Shown: positions 1-12,500, numbered from the stretch's first letter. The stretch: 64,000 bases of DNA from Parelaphostrongylus tenuis (GCA_019055375.1 JAHQIW010000805.1:62001-126000), one strand, 5' to 3'. Program-made: numbers and translations. Notes: generated by a model from the letters alone, not told the origin.

Positions 1-37
1 TCATTCGCTTGGTTTCGTGTTCAACTACTAATTTCAG

Positions 38-740
38 GTCGAGGGCGAAGTCGGCACGATTCTTACACTTCCCACGCCGGCATGGCTCATCACAGCCTGC
101 ATCATATTCTGGAAAGGAGTATGAAAGAGGGTATTCTTCTTCACGGTAAATTTCTGTAACAGATTCATTTTATTCAAACCTCGTTTCCTTATTCCAGTGG
201 TGGTCACTCGTTCAGTGGAAGAGGAAACTCATATTTCGGCAATAGCAGAGATGCGTACAGCTCTACTACGAGTTAGTCCTCTTCTGTGAATTTTGGGAAT
301 GTTTATCTGGTGATGGGTCATCTCTTAAGGTCGTATTGGAGGTAATACTGGTTGGGGATCGTCTTCAGGGACAGGTTTTGGTTCATCATCTGCATGGGAA
401 CGAAACGGAGGAACTGCAATGAGTCACTCTGGAGGCGGATCGGCATGGAGTGGAAGAGGAGGAGGTGGTGAGTACAACCTAAGCTCTTTGCGGAAGAGTT
501 ACCAAAAGCAGGAGTTTTGGTAAGAATGATTGATGTCGTATTACGTAGAAGCAACGAATTGGGATTAAAATTTTTTTTTTGCCTGAATTATCGTACATCT
601 GGAAATCTTCGTATGGATTTTCTGCTTTGAATTCAAGTTGTTCTATAGGAAGTGGAGGATGGTCGACATTTGGTAGTAGTGGAGCTTCAGCGAGTGGTGG
701 CATGCGATATGATTACGACAAATATCAGCAACGTTTCTGA
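38..740 (+). CDS. C-terminal four exons of a Gly/Ser-rich protein (possible RNA-binding type)
   Basis: Four exons join with conserved phase: 38-145, 198-271, 330-467 and 649-740 (TGA at 738-740). Donors are GTAAAT, GTTAGT and GTGAGT; acceptors end in TTTCAG, TTCCAG, TTAAG and CTATAG. The reading is low-complexity and rich in Gly, Ser, Arg and aromatics (for example GGHSFSGRGNSYFGNSRDAY) and ends MRYDYDKYQQRF. Tails like this are common in hnRNP-type RNA-binding proteins, but the folded domain lies outside the window, so the family is an inference. The codons continue past position 38, so this is only the 3' part of the gene. An AATAAA follows about 220 bp after the stop. Confidence 0.6.
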
Positions 741-962
741 ATCTGAAATGATACTATCGTGATTATCATAACTTCTAGTGTCTCGTGTTGTTGAGTTTTG
801 AACTCACGTTCTTTGTAATCTTTATGTTTATTTGTGTTGATTTTCCCATCGTTTTGCACCTTTGCAGCTCTAACATTCGTTTAAAAAATTATTTTTGGCG
901 TTTCCTTAATCAGTTTAGTGAGAAGCAACTTTACACCCTGTGTGTGTTATATTTACAGTTAA

Positions 963-968
963 AATAAA
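963..968 (+). terminator. Polyadenylation signal AATAAA
   Basis: Canonical AATAAA 223 bp downstream of the stop codon of the Gly/Ser-rich gene, on the same strand, with no competing gene between them. Confidence 0.5.
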
Positions 969-2129
969 GAGTCAGATCTTTGATGAATACGTAGAGATCC
1001 TTCCATCTACTTTCTAGTCCGTAAGATTTTGTGCAGAAAAAAAAAGCATATGTTGATTAGCCTCTCCATTTCATGGCTAAGAGTGTGTTGCAGGCCACGT
1101 AACTGTGATTTTGATTGAAAGGTAAACGTTCACATTTCCAAATGGTATATTCCAACGGTTGTGTTGCTTCTCTACGGTTAGTAAGCATTGGAATTAGCCT
1201 ACCAGTAATATAGTATAATCCATTGTTGAATGTTGTGTTTGTCGATTGATGGACCGATTCTTCATGACATACCCCGAGGAGGTGTTTCCTTGTTCCACAC
1301 TTGATGTGATCTACGTAGACATTAAGCCATAGCGCTGAAATTCTTCGGCTTCAACATAATTTTAGATCCAATGCGTCAAAAAAGAAAACAGAGATCATAT
1401 CTGCTCTTTAATTCACGCTCTAATGAGTTGGTAGAGTCTTTGGGGCACACTTGGTCGTGTAGGACTTAGGTGGCCACCGTCTTGTCTTGAGATGGGTTTT
1501 GCTTACTTTTGTGCATTATCTTTTTCTTATGACGAAATGTACAATGATGACTCTGATTATCGCTAGAGCACTTAGCCATATGAATGCGCTTCGTCTAAGA
1601 GCTCTATAATTCAGCCTCTCAGCTTAAATCCACTAATATCGGTTACTGCCCTCTGTGGTGAAAGTGGGAGTATCGTAGTAGTAATATATGTGAATATTAC
1701 GACGAAGCGATCCCACCAACATTTACACGTAGACGATAAATTCACATCCATAAAATCCACAGTTTCCGTTGCTTTCTTTGGTGCGGAAAATCCTCCATAG
1801 TGTTTTCAATCAGTTGGTAGTTTGACCCATGCAGATGCTTCCAGAGAGTTTGTTTTGTTTTTTGCAACGCGATTTGATGCAAATAGGAAAGTGACAAGTT
1901 TTTTTTGAGAGGATAATTCAATTGAACCTGTGGGGATTATACATCTACGTTTGCTAAGCTAGCGATTGATTGCAAAACGTCTAGAAAAGAACTTTTCTGC
2001 TCAAATTAAACCATCTGAAAAGTTAAACCCGCGTTCTACCCATACCGGCGCGCGTGATAATACTACACCACCGAGACCACCCCTTTACCACCACACTTCG
2101 ATATATTTCTGTCGTAGCCATCAATTTCT

Positions 2130-2420
2130 ACTTGCCAGTCAACTCACTTGAGTGTTTATGGAGTTCAAAAAAGAATGTTCAAAGCTTAAGCGAGGTTGGT
2201 ACGCCAGGGCCATACACCGGTGTTTCTAAGGTCTCGCCCTCCTCGTCAGTGACCCACGGCCCACATTAAGCCCTGCACTGTAGCGAGGAGGGAGGCGTAA
2301 GTGGTGACGGCACCGTGTACAATGACACTGATCCATCACCACCTCTCAGTCAATGGATCTCGGCTGGTAGAACAAAATTGGTCCATGGCATCGACTGTTT
2401 TCAAAACCTCTTCAATGAAC
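2130..2420 (-). repeat. Hammerhead-bearing repeat unit (same family as 27.0-27.6 kb)
   Basis: Shares an ordered set of segments with the units at 27046-27590: an AAAGCTT-containing block, a GTCGCCC/GACCCACG block with the ribozyme core on the minus strand, and a downstream ATCGACTGTTTTCAAAAC segment. Short open frames across it are incidental. Confidence 0.55.
2207..2255 (-). ncRNA. Predicted hammerhead ribozyme, nearly complete
   Basis: Minus strand reads GGGUCA-CUGACGA-(stem II)-GAAA-CACCGGUGU-A-UGGCCC. Stem I GGGUCA/UGGCCC pairs over six positions (one G-U). The core CUGANGA and GAAA are present, and stem III is a short palindrome that can fold as 3 bp with a CCGG loop. The cleavage-site nucleotide would be A. 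Stem II has one terminal mismatch. No activity is shown by sequence alone. Confidence 0.6.
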
Positions 2421-3036
2421 ATTCGAATAATCTATTTGTATTTGGATTATTATACCACTGCGAAAAAACAGCAAAAACAAAAGGGAATCTTAAGAAATAA
2501 TTATCCACCGAAAAAAGATGGGGCTTTTATGGCAACCGTCTTATCCTTTGAATGTTAACGATACCTATGTGAAAGACATCGTTTCCATGTGCCTGCCGAG
2601 CCCATTAACATATCCTGAACCTAGTGACTGATGGATATAAGCAGCGTAGCGAATGAAAGGCGTGTTGGGATCGGCGCAAAATTCAAGGTTGACTATAAAA
2701 ACTGGTCAATTATTTAGCAAGTAGTAGTGTAGATTTGTGGATATTCAAAGTCACCGCATAACTCTCGGCGAAAAGTTAATAGAAGCTTTGTCATTTCGTC
2801 TCTGAATCTTAGTCATAAATAAGCTGTGGAAAAAAATGGCTGTTGAATGTTTGAGATGTTAAAGAATCACGAGCCGTTGAATACGATATGATGCATTGCT
2901 GCTTTCTCAGGATAGTGATGCTATGCATTTTTCATTATCAAATTTTATTCGATTACTTCGATGAATTGGTAATTTATTTGATGGAAAACGGCTGTAAGCA
3001 GCAACAAGAATGATTAATTCTGTGTTCTATCAATGA

Positions 3037-3312
3037 CGCGCCACACACAATGTTGATGGTTCGATCTGGCGCTCATAGCTCACTAAGCCATTCATCCCTC
3101 CGGGGTCGGTAAACTGGCACCACACTGTTCTCAGACTTGTCGGGGAGGATAAGCAGCACTGACTCGATACAGCGTAAGGCTACCCCGCGAGTCATTGTAA
3201 AGGCCAGGTATGCATCTAATCACCTCAAACGAAGCTAAAAAAAATTGAAGACGGATGCATGACGCATCCCTCAGGCATTGATCAACGCCAAGCTTTATCC
3301 TTTATCCTTCTA
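3037..3312 (+). mobile_element. tRNA-headed SINE, family 1 (head truncated)
   Basis: Retains the B-box-like GGTTCGATC and the family body: CTCATAGCTCAC, GGATAAGCAGCACTGACTCG, CATTGTAAAGGCCAG, and the terminal GAGCTTTATCC-like end. The A-box part of the head is missing. Matches the copies at 7079, 32245 and 63590. Confidence 0.75.
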
Positions 3313-3779
3313 CCATCAATCAGATGTAGTGAGATCTAAAAACGCCACAACTGTTTTCTTTAGTTTTCATTCCTGAGATTCCTTCTCTTCACGTGGATTC
3401 TATAACATATCAACCAACAACCTCCAGTATGATATTCAGCGCAAATGCGTTCTTGACCCAAAAGACTATGTGGACGTTAAAATATACATTTTCAAATCGG
3501 TGGGGTTCCCGACCACATTATGTGTATTCATTCGATAACTAATCATCAAAATAGGAGGATAATAACAGCAAAGCCGTTCTCTTCACAATTTCATAAAGGA
3601 AAAACGTTTCGGACTAGATCGTTGACCGGTAATTTGACTGATAATTGAGTCTTATTTCATTAAATTGCTATGACGAATCTTGATTGTTGCATGAATGTGT
3701 GAGTACCAAGAGATTGGAAATGAACTCATCAATTTTGACAAGCCTTTCCAAATACCGGCATCAGTGTGTTGCACGATTG

Positions 3780-6520
3780 ATGATCACAGTCACCAGTACC
3801 ATCTACCCTCCTGTTGGTTGTCGAATGACTCGATCGGGCGCCAGCACAATTACATTTTTCCCCGTCACGTGCGAGAGTAACCTAGTGGGTCCTCATCCCT
3901 GTAGGTAGTCATTGACCATCATATCTTCCTTCCTTGTGAGCTTCTTGTGAAGAAATCAAACCATCGGGTGAGTGTTTTTCCTGGGTACATTTGACATATC
4001 GAGGAATCCGATCGAAAACAGTTCTCGTCCCTCAATTGACGTTAAAACGTAAGTGTCCTACCCACTTTATTTTCGATAGTCTGGTATACGAAACGCCATT
4101 TTTGATTTTCGATCGCTGACGTAAATAAGAATATCGAATTCTTTCCCATATGTGTGATACGCGACAATACTAGCATCGCCTTTCGAGTGAGCACTCAATA
4201 ACGACAAATGACTAAGCATACCGCTACGTAGCTACCAGGTTTCTGGTGCATATGTTAAACCTTTGACTTTCACAGACCCAATCCCGACTACGAGAGACTC
4301 AACTACGACACAACATTACGTCTCGAATGTAACCTTCCACATAGTTCTTAGTAGTGTTGTCTCTTTTATTTATCTCTAGCGTGAATTCATGTTTTTTGTT
4401 TGTGGTGTTCAACGATCGGGCCTAGAGGCCTCTGAAACTACTGAGAGCAACACCACAAATAAACAGCACCAGTTTGCTCTAGAGATGAATAAATTCGACA
4501 GCACTACTAAGAACTATGTGGAATCTTACATTCTAGATATAAAGTTGAGTGTCGTAGTTGGGTTGGGTCTGTGGAAGTCAAAGAGTTAAAGGCAGAGAAA
4601 ACTGTTAACTACACGGGTCGAGTGTCCTTTGTCACACTACATCTTTGCTGCTCTTAAACGTTTCCAGTCTCAACTTTGAAACTAAGTCGTTCATGATATT
4701 GATTCTCAACATAGATAGACATCGCTGCAGCATGTGGAAATATTCGTTCAGTTGAGCGTGATTGTGGCATTCGAAACCAATTCGTTCCTTGTGAATATCG
4801 ATTTCGTATATTTGATTGAAGACCAATCTTTCCAGGACAGTTATCGATATCGGTCAACATCTGTTGCGCCTGGGTGATGCTTGATGTTATGGGAATGGAC
4901 GTCATCAGCATACGGTGATGATGTAATTGTCGCTTATGGATTTTCACTCCCATGTTGTCTCACTCTATTGTTAGTATGATGCTCTGGAGGGTGGAAGTGA
5001 TTTATTTCGGCGAGGTGGTGTCGCTTAGTCAAACTCTGCTTCTTACGTCGACAGTAAAATCGCTATACAGTCGTGATGTTCTGGATGGAAAATCTTTAAA
5101 TGCCCACGAGGAATTTCCATGAATTTAGAAGAGAGGTGCTGGCTGTCTACAGCTCCTTTGACTGCTTCTGCTCCAACAGAATCAAAAGCTCTCTTGAAAT
5201 CAATGGAAATGAGAAAGATCGGTCTTTTGTAATCTCTTCGCAATTCAACGAGTCTTAATATGGTGTGGTTGCGGTCTTTAGTATTGAATTTTTTTTAGCC
5301 AAACCCCTGCTTATTCCCGCGCCTGTCCCCTTCACTGTTCTCACAGTCTCACAGTCCTGCTCAGGGATAACTCGAGTGAAGAGTCTATAATTACAGACAA
5401 CAAACAGATTATGCGATAGTTTCCGATGTCGTGAATGTCTCCCTTCTGAACAGTAAAACAGTTTTGCTTGTTACCCATTATCTGAGAATTTTGTAATCTG
5501 ACAGATACTGTGTAAAAAGCCAAGCAAGTGATGCTAAGAACAGGAGTAAGAATCTGCAGGTGCTTGAGTCTTATCCTACTTGCTTCTAGTGTTGTTCCAT
5601 TTTTCACCCAACAAATAGCACGTGGGATTTCGTGGCTTTGCGAAAGCTCTTAACTAGCTTTTGCAGAAGTAGTCAGAACTGCTGCACTTCTCCCTTTAAG
5701 ATCGTCTTTTATCACTCCACGGCAGCGTTTAACTGGTTCGGACATGAATGTCAATTTCTTAAGGCTCGCGCAGTTCCACTTTGGCGTAGCAGCTCGAGAT
5801 TTCCGGTGGCAAACGTCTTTTGGTGACTTACAGGCTCTGGGCCTTCATAGTGAAAACGTGAAGATGTCGGATTATTTGGTTTGTTCGTCGTTGTTAGTGA
5901 CGCTATCTTCCTAAGAAGCTACTTCTAATCAACCTTCTAAGATTCGAGTGAACCTCAGTTTATAGCGGTTTTGGGATTTCCTTGTTTAATCATGGTGGCT
6001 TTCACTCCTTTTCGCAAAGAATGGAATGTTGCGCGAAGGAGGCAATGGTCTGATATGGCGTAGAATTTGAAACAGCGGCGACATCGGATAGGCATAGCCT
6101 CCGAATTACTAAGTGTAATCTGTTTCGTTATGCTACTCTTCACTGAGAGAATGCCACGTTCACCGCTCAGAGTGAGTGGGGCTTTTGGAACGATGAGCTA
6201 CCATGGATGTTTCTGGTCGTCGAAATAGATATAGATAGCCTTTCAACCTGTTTGTTCCATTCTAGTCCGTGAATAAATCGATGCTTATGGTCACTCTCGT
6301 TTTGACGAGAATACAAGTGCTGCCGACACGTCTACCATCGCATGTTCCAGAAGACAGTTCTTCTCTGGTGTAACAAACATCATAGAATACATGAGGTCAT
6401 CTCGTCTCATCCAGGCTGATAATGTCGTGCCTTACCCTCCTTGCCCGCATTGTTGAATCCTCCAGAGGATCTGTATGTAAGTGTTTGTGCGTTGTCCATG
6501 GTCCGTTGCGACTTTAGCAT
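3780..6520 (-). mobile_element. Decayed near-full-length RTE-type retrotransposon
   Basis: Runs from an eroded 3' tail near 3780 up to the N-terminal endonuclease near 6500. Recognisable pieces on the minus strand, in order: an endonuclease start resembling the TYNAR motif, EELxxGTCDxR (about 6340), the FYxxSDH endonuclease end (about 6060), RT fragments such as FLISIDFKRAFDSV (about 5210), and MGVKIxxRQLxH (about 4950). Every frame carries stops and shifts. It covers more of the 5' end than any other copy in the window. A MITE interrupts it at 4255-4589. Confidence 0.8.
4255..4589. mobile_element. TTAA-flanked MITE inserted in the decayed RTE copy
   Basis: Arms of about 130-150 bp are inverted copies: left TTTGACTTTCACAGACCC against right (reverse complement) TTTGACTTCCACAGACCC, continuing through CCACATAGTTCTTAGTAGTG. 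TTAA is at both ends (4255-4258 and 4586-4589). Flanking RTE sequence resumes exactly at the TTAA: intact copies read ACGTTAGAGCAG where this one has ATG-TTAA-[element]-AGGCAG. This fits piggyBac-type TTAA targeting. Confidence 0.8.
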
Positions 6521-7078
6521 CCTAGTATGGCCCCCTGAAAATTTAGTAGCCTCTCCGTAGTCGTCATTCACGACGCTACTGTAGAATGAGGCTCTTCTTT
6601 TACTGTGTTTGAATTTTTATACCTAATGTATTACTTGCTGAGCTCTGGACGTGGCTGCTAGCTATTCACTGGCAGATCGCCAGTCTCTCGCGGAGAAATA
6701 AGGAGGAGCATATTTATTGGATGCGATTCCTAATCGCTCCCACTTACTGCGCAAACCGCTTGGTTGTAGGCTATTGGTCAACTTGACTCTTGGAAAGAAG
6801 ATGTGCGTAATTGGCGCTGAAAAAAAAAACTGAATCCCTGAAATCATCTCCGTCCCAGGGAAGCATATGGTCTTCTTTTGGTTCGCGTTTAAACCACTGT
6901 GCACCATCTGAGGACGCGTCACGTGTCTTAGCGACTAATCGAGCAGAGATCACCCTTCATGGAATAATAATTATCGTATAGAATGTTTAGTTGAAAAAAC
7001 AACGAAGTAAAAACATACAAACTCGTTTAAGCGGCATAAGAACGTTTTTCAATAATCCTGTCATATTCAAGAAAAGGT

Positions 7079-7362
7079 AAAGGAGAAAGCTCTCGGCGTT
7101 CATTAATTTCTGAGGGATGCGCTATGCATTCATCATTAATTTTAACCTCGTTTTAAATGATTGATTGCTATATAGCCTTTACAATGATTCGCAGTGGGTC
7201 TCCCGCTGTACTGATTAAGTGCTGCTTATCCTCCCAGACAGATCTGGTACCAATTCATTGATCCCGGAGGGATAGATGGTTTGGTGAGCCATTAGCGAGA
7301 GAGCAAACCATCGACTTTGTGTGCGACACAGAGCACCTCTAACCACTGCGCCTCCTGAGCTT
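7079..7362 (-). mobile_element. tRNA-headed SINE, family 1
   Basis: Minus-strand copy with head (CAGTGGTTAGAGGTGCTC), body and the GCTTTCTCC-like end near 7080. The head overlaps an A-box-like GGCGCAGTGG. Confidence 0.75.
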
Positions 7363-7687
7363 TCAAAACGTTAGAGAAATGTTTTTCTTACCAGAAAACC
7401 AATAATTGGTTAATCGGGTAATTATGGTGTACCGATGAGCAACCATGCATCTTCAATGACTTATGGAACATTCACACAGATAAGATCGTCTCGTACGCCA
7501 TATGCTGACGTCACATACTCTGCTAGCGATGATATTCAACTAATTTCAAATTTATTTATGATCATGACACATTCGTTTTGACTTCAGCCTATGCAATATT
7601 ATCTAAAACTTAAACTATGTTCAAAGTCATTCTTGAAGCAAAACTTGAAAGACGGACTTTCCTTGAACCTCGGCATGTTCCTAGTAT

Positions 7688-7982
7688 GAAACTGGGAAAA
7701 AGACAAGAAAAGCTTAGGAACTAATCTTTATTTTGAAGCTTAGCGAGGTTCGAATTTCTTCTTCGATTGATTGTTTCTTCTTGACTATCGATGGACTTCG
7801 AAGGACTAGTCTCTAGACCAGATAACAGGACTTTGTGGAAGGTGTACGCGCCGAAAAGTCAGCCACCGATACTCAATAACATCCATCGATAGTCCAAGAA
7901 CAGCCGATCGAAGAGATACCTGCCTCACGAAAGCTCAAAATAAGAATTAGTTCCTAAATTATTCTTGTCTTTCTCTCAGTTT
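7688..7982. mobile_element. MITE/foldback element, about 295 bp
   Basis: Outer arms of about 100 bp are inverted copies: left AAACTGGGAAAAAGACAAG and AGGAACTAATCTTTATTTTG against right (reverse complement) AAACTGAGAGAAAGACAAG and AGGAACTAATTCTTATTTTG. GACTATCGATGG also recurs in both arms. No coding capacity is visible. Confidence 0.65.
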
Positions 7983-8535
7983 TATGTCAGCACAATTGAT
8001 TCCATTTTCGGTCCTCAAAATTTTCTGCTTCCAAGTAGGAATTTGCCAGCTCACAACAAATCATCAAAAGCCCATTTTTCTGAAGTTAAGACTTTGTTTG
8101 AGGAAGATATCAGAAATGCTTGTTTGGGTAGACATTCTATTTCTTTTTTTTTTGCACGTGTTGAGTCATGTTCTTTCTGGATGTTTATTCATACAAAAAT
8201 GGGTCACATTCAAACCATTGTCAATGTACACAAAATTATGAGACATAGAAAAAGTTTATTCGCATAATAGATTACGTATAATTGAAATGCCACAATAAAC
8301 ATGAATAACTGTTCGAATAATGAATTGTTAGAGGACTAGACATCTATGGGCAAGCGCATTCTACCAGTCAGACAATTTACCCTACCAAAGGGAACAATGG
8401 AAATATACCGGGAGTACAAACTTTTACTTTTACGTAACAGAAACGCAACAATATACAGTATGTTCGCTGTGAGATCTTAGCTTATTGCTTGCAATTTAGT
8501 GTGAAAGTCACGGGTTATTTAGGAATAGCTGTTCA

Positions 8536-10210
8536 TCACTGAATGAGGAGATTGACGAGCGGCACAATACCGGTGGAGACACTGTCATAACGACGTCGTA
8601 CACGACAGCAGCGAGCAAACGACCCACGTCGCGACAGAATGCGTACACTCTCTCCGCGATAGACGGCCAATTGCCCGGGTTCGCACGAATCCGTGATCAC
8701 TGAAGCCAGTGGCGATTCTTCGATATTCAGTGGCGAATACATCCGATGTTTGATACTCACACGGCTGAAAGCAGCTATTTATTGACAAAAAGAAAATCAG
8801 ACGCGTGAAAGTTGTGGTCCCATCAATTTTTTGTGCCTAAGACTAGACGTGCTCTCGTACTTTCTTGGCACCGTGGCCCTCAACCGTTTTCGAAACGACG
8901 ACTGCGCGTTTAGTGAGACAACATCATGCAGTTAACCTTTTAAGGACCATATGATACGTTTTCGTATCAAGCCGCGCGACGTCAAGGCTCATTCAGCTAC
9001 TGTAATGGCGGCGTCGCATCTCGTAAGAAGGTAGGCACAGCCAGACATGCAGACAGTGCCTGCCTGCGCCTGCCGCATAAGCGACGGCGCGACGCCGCCT
9101 GCCAATCAACAATGGTCCTCAAAGGGTTAAAACTCAAAGAGACACATTTCTCATCCAAATGCCACAATGAGATCAGTGACCAATGTCGTGTTACGCTATG
9201 TCTTTCTATTAATGGCTCACAACTGATCCTTCAAACGCACGTATCGACTTTTGAAGAACACAAAAAAACCGATTCTACCTCTTTGGTAAAGGTATCCGAG
9301 ACCGCTTATGCGTTTGAATTGAGTTAGATAATCTGGCTGGCACTGAAGAGCTCTTCGGAACTCGAGAGTCTGCTGGAAGCCTACATGGTCCACTCCACAA
9401 CATTGACTGCGTCTGCCGAGGTTGAGAGCAGTCACGCACGTCTAACACTGAAAAAAAAATAGGAAAAATTTTGATGAAATGTCTACGGTGGGCCCTATAA
9501 TAAAACATAAGATGCTCAATCCCACGTTTTCATCAAGTATATTCCTTCAAAATGGATTCCGAACCTGGAATAATAGCTAGGGTATCGACCAGCCGCCATA
9601 GTAGAGTTCGATAGGCTGTTGGAGCATCTAGCAGGAAGCTACCCGGTGCATAGAGGCGTCGAAGCACGTTCTCTTTCAGAACCACATAGCAGAACCAGCA
9701 ATCCAACGAGTTTTCCCTGAAAAGACCAACGCATTACATTGGGAAACTTTTACTCGTGAGAGGACTCTTCCGATACTCGTAAACATTTACTTGAAAAGTT
9801 CTTCGAAGAACTTTTCAACACGAGAATTTTCAGACTTCTCGTTCGAATCCAATTTATTCACGATAGAATAGACATCCTTCGTAGCAGGACCTGAAAAAGG
9901 TTTGATAAAGTGATTCCATTTCCGAAGACGGCTTTGAATCAAATAAACCTGGTGCGGTAATTGTGCGTATCATGTTCCAAGAGGAAACTTCATGCTTGAG
10001 TCCATCTGAAATCAACGATGCCAAAGCAACAAACAGTAGTTTTGGTTCTTCGCCTCGGGCGATAGCCGCCACAGCATCCACAACTGCTTCCACCAAACTA
10101 CGCTTAGCGGCGTAGATTGGAAGACCGGCCACCGATAGCTCTCTTGCTCTGATGTGCTGACCATCAGATGACCTTAAATAAGTGAAGCTAGCCGACCAAA
10201 GATTATCCAT
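8536..10210 (-). CDS. RUN and SH3 domain protein (RUSC1/RUSC2-like), five exons
   Basis: Exons in coding order: 9949-10210, 9791-9890, 9565-9716, 9279-9447 and 8536-8764. Phases agree at all four junctions and the sum is 912 nt, 303 aa. The RUN domain spans about residues 40-190: AKRSLVEAVVDAVAAI, then SDGLKHEVSSWNMI, GPATKDVYSIVNKL, and ENSLDCWFCYVVLKEN with YAPGSFLLD. The SH3 is C-terminal: EPGQLAVYRGESVRIL ... TGIVPLVNLLIQ. RUN followed by a C-terminal SH3 is the layout of RUSC1 (NESCA) and RUSC2 (iporin), adaptors in Rab- and AP-4-linked vesicle traffic. A Ser/Pro/Arg-rich linker holds an SRIP motif. The ATG at 10210 directly follows CTATTAG, which could be a trans-splice or an internal splice acceptor, so the N-terminus may be longer. 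Confidence 0.8.
8932..9130. mobile_element. TTAA...CCCTTT-type MITE in the last RUSC-like intron
   Basis: 199 bp bounded by TTAA on both sides, with 19-bp inverted ends TTAACCTTTTAAGGACCAT and (reverse complement) TTAACCCTTTGAGGACCAT. GC-rich interior, no ORF. Terminal TTAA plus CCCTTT is the pattern of piggyBac-derived MITEs. It sits in the 8765-9278 intron. Confidence 0.75.
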
Positions 10211-10260
10211 CTAATAGAGATGAATGCGCTTATTTTGAGATCAAAGCTCCAAAACTCTAC

Positions 10261-10640
10261 CTTCTAGCTCTTGGCATTAGCTCATGCGCAGTAGTTTCTG
10301 GTCCATCCGCTGAGCAGTCACATAGCACATGACGGGATGAATTGGAGTGCGCCCAATTGGGTGGATGTATTCTGAAAACAAGTAGCCGTCAAACTGAAAC
10401 ATCAGAGGTGAAGTTTCGAATCTAACAGCTGTCCACCGACCTTCGACGCACTCGAAAGCACGTCCTGCATGGTTCAGTCCGCTTCCGTTCGATACAATTG
10501 GGATGTGATGACGAATTTAACAGTTGTGTATTCGACTTGAAAAACGAACAAGCTTCCGCAACATGCCTATAACAAGCCGAGCATATTGCTATAATTGGAC
10601 TGAAATGAAATTTAATTTATTCTAACATGATTATTCCACT
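10261..10640 (-). other. Possible further upstream coding segments, frame unresolved
   Basis: Minus strand has TTTCAG-type acceptors before open segments at about 10393 and 10371, and an ATTTCATTTCAG acceptor near 10612 followed by a Cys-rich frame (ICSACYRHVAEAC). Three competing frames are open over parts of it (for example EYIHPIGRTPIHPVMCY). They could be upstream exons of the RUSC-like gene or the end of another gene. No phase-consistent model was found. Confidence 0.3.
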
Positions 10641-12059
10641 AAATCCACTAAAAACTTTGCAAGGGCACGCCTAATTACATCCTATTGAAATAAATATAGA
10701 GCCACACAGGATCCAGTAGAAAACGAAAAGAACGTCCCCCTCCGCCCAAAAGTGGCTCCATTATCACCGCTACATATTTGCGCCCAGAGCTATTGTTTTT
10801 CCGATAACAAGCCAGTCTGTGTTTTTTCAACTCATTGCAACTTTCGCTTAGTTACCATTAGCTATTTCCTAAACATGACGTGAGTGGGGTGGGGGTTGTT
10901 GCACCGATCTCTTGAGCCTACGCCGAAGCCCAAGCGCAAAAAATGGTCTTTCAATTTTTTGTTCAGAAAAATCAGTTTAAAATCACTTTGAAAGTAAAAT
11001 TGATGAAACCACAACTCCCCACAAAGGCCCAACAAATTTACGAGGCAAATACATCGCAATGGTTTGGCATTCCCAATCATGACAAAAGTTGTTGGATCGG
11101 TACCGTGCCTTGGAATAAACATCCCCCCTCCAATTTGGCGAAATGGCAGAACAGATGTTACGGTGAATGAGAACGACGTAGTTACGGTAGAACGGGAATT
11201 CACCTAATCACGTCTACTGTTTACTCTGCAGTCGAATGTGTGGGGTGGGCCGTCACCAAAAGACTATTTAAGACAGAATCCTGCGCTTTTACACTTTACA
11301 GCATTGTTAATTTTGTGGTACTAGTGATGCTCGGCGAAATTATTTCAGCAAAATGGCCTTCAGGAAAACGTTCAGTACTAGTAGATACTGGCTGCCTCTG
11401 GCCGTTTAAAATCCCCATTAGCCACGGTGACATATGATCGCCGTATCCGATTTCTGTGGTGAAAATCCAGGCCAGCCCGATGAACAGCCGTGCCTTCAGA
11501 CGGCGGCTGTCACTTCGTAGCACCACACATTACTCACTCCACCTATTAATGACAGATCTCTTACGTTAGCCAATGTGTGGATTCACTGGCAGAGATGATA
11601 GAAAAACAAAGAGAGGATAATACGTCAACGTTAAAACAAACTTTTACGATTGGAAGGAAGTCTTATTCTAATTAAATATGCTCATAGTGGTCATAGGATT
11701 ATAGTGTCAAAGACGTGATTACTGATTTCTGCTCTGGTAGATGAGCAATTGCAACAGTAACCAACTTATGGGTAGAAAAAGTTCTGTCGTATGGTCTGAG
11801 AAAGTTATTTTTACACACGTATTTTGTCTGGATTTGAGCCAATCAAGAAGCTCGTTTTTTTGCGCTTCGAAGGATATATCATTTGTCTACAAAGCCTTTA
11901 GAGAAAAAACTTTCCACGAAAAAATCGTCTGTTGCTCAACTTCCATTATAAATTAGGTGTCGGCGCTTCTGAGGCTCATTGAGAAATCTTTGATGTGTAT
12001 GGTGACAAATTTCCGACGTTCCTATAGCTCAACGTTGATTAAAGTTATTCAGTGAATAA

Positions 12060-12420
12060 GGAGACCGAGTGGCCGACAAGCCAAGAGAAGGAAGTCCACG
12101 AGAAGTCGATCGCAATGCAGTCGCCAATCGAACTGAAGAAAATTCATCGATGAGTTGTTATTTTTGGCTGACAAGCAAACGCGACAAAGTATCATTTCGA
12201 AGACTTTGAATGGGAGGTTTCCGAGCATCCGTAGCACAACCCGGACTTGGCGCCGAGTGACTACCTTTTATTCTGTTCGATGGAGCACTTTCTGAGAGTC
12301 AAGAAGTTCCAAAATGTCCTCAAAATAAAGCAAAATCTTTAAATAAACTCGAATCGAAGGATCGTGAGCTTAGTGCCGCGAAATCTTTACGCTGCCGAAT
12401 ATGTGGCTGAATGGTTTTGT
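12060..12420 (+). pseudogene. Mariner-family transposase remnant
   Basis: Plus strand reads a SxPREVDRNAV/EENSSM segment like the N-terminal DNA-binding region of mariner transposases. After an internal deletion it continues at about 12238 as NPDLAPSDYLLF, the motif carrying the third catalytic Asp of mariner, then HFLRVKKFQ. A stop follows at about 12341, with the rest of the C-terminal domain (VPRNLYAAEYVAEW) still readable. Deletion, stop and frame changes make it inactive. The inverted terminal repeats were not found. Confidence 0.65.
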
Positions 12421-12500
12421 TGTGGATGGAGACCACTTCGACTACTGATCTGCCTTTTGTTTGAGCTTTACAGGCATACGAATAGATTTTTTCGATAGAG

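Noticed and set aside
10862..11203. Minus-strand ORF of 113 codons
   Set aside because: Composition is random-like, with no acceptor/donor pair, no domain, and an equally open plus-strand frame.
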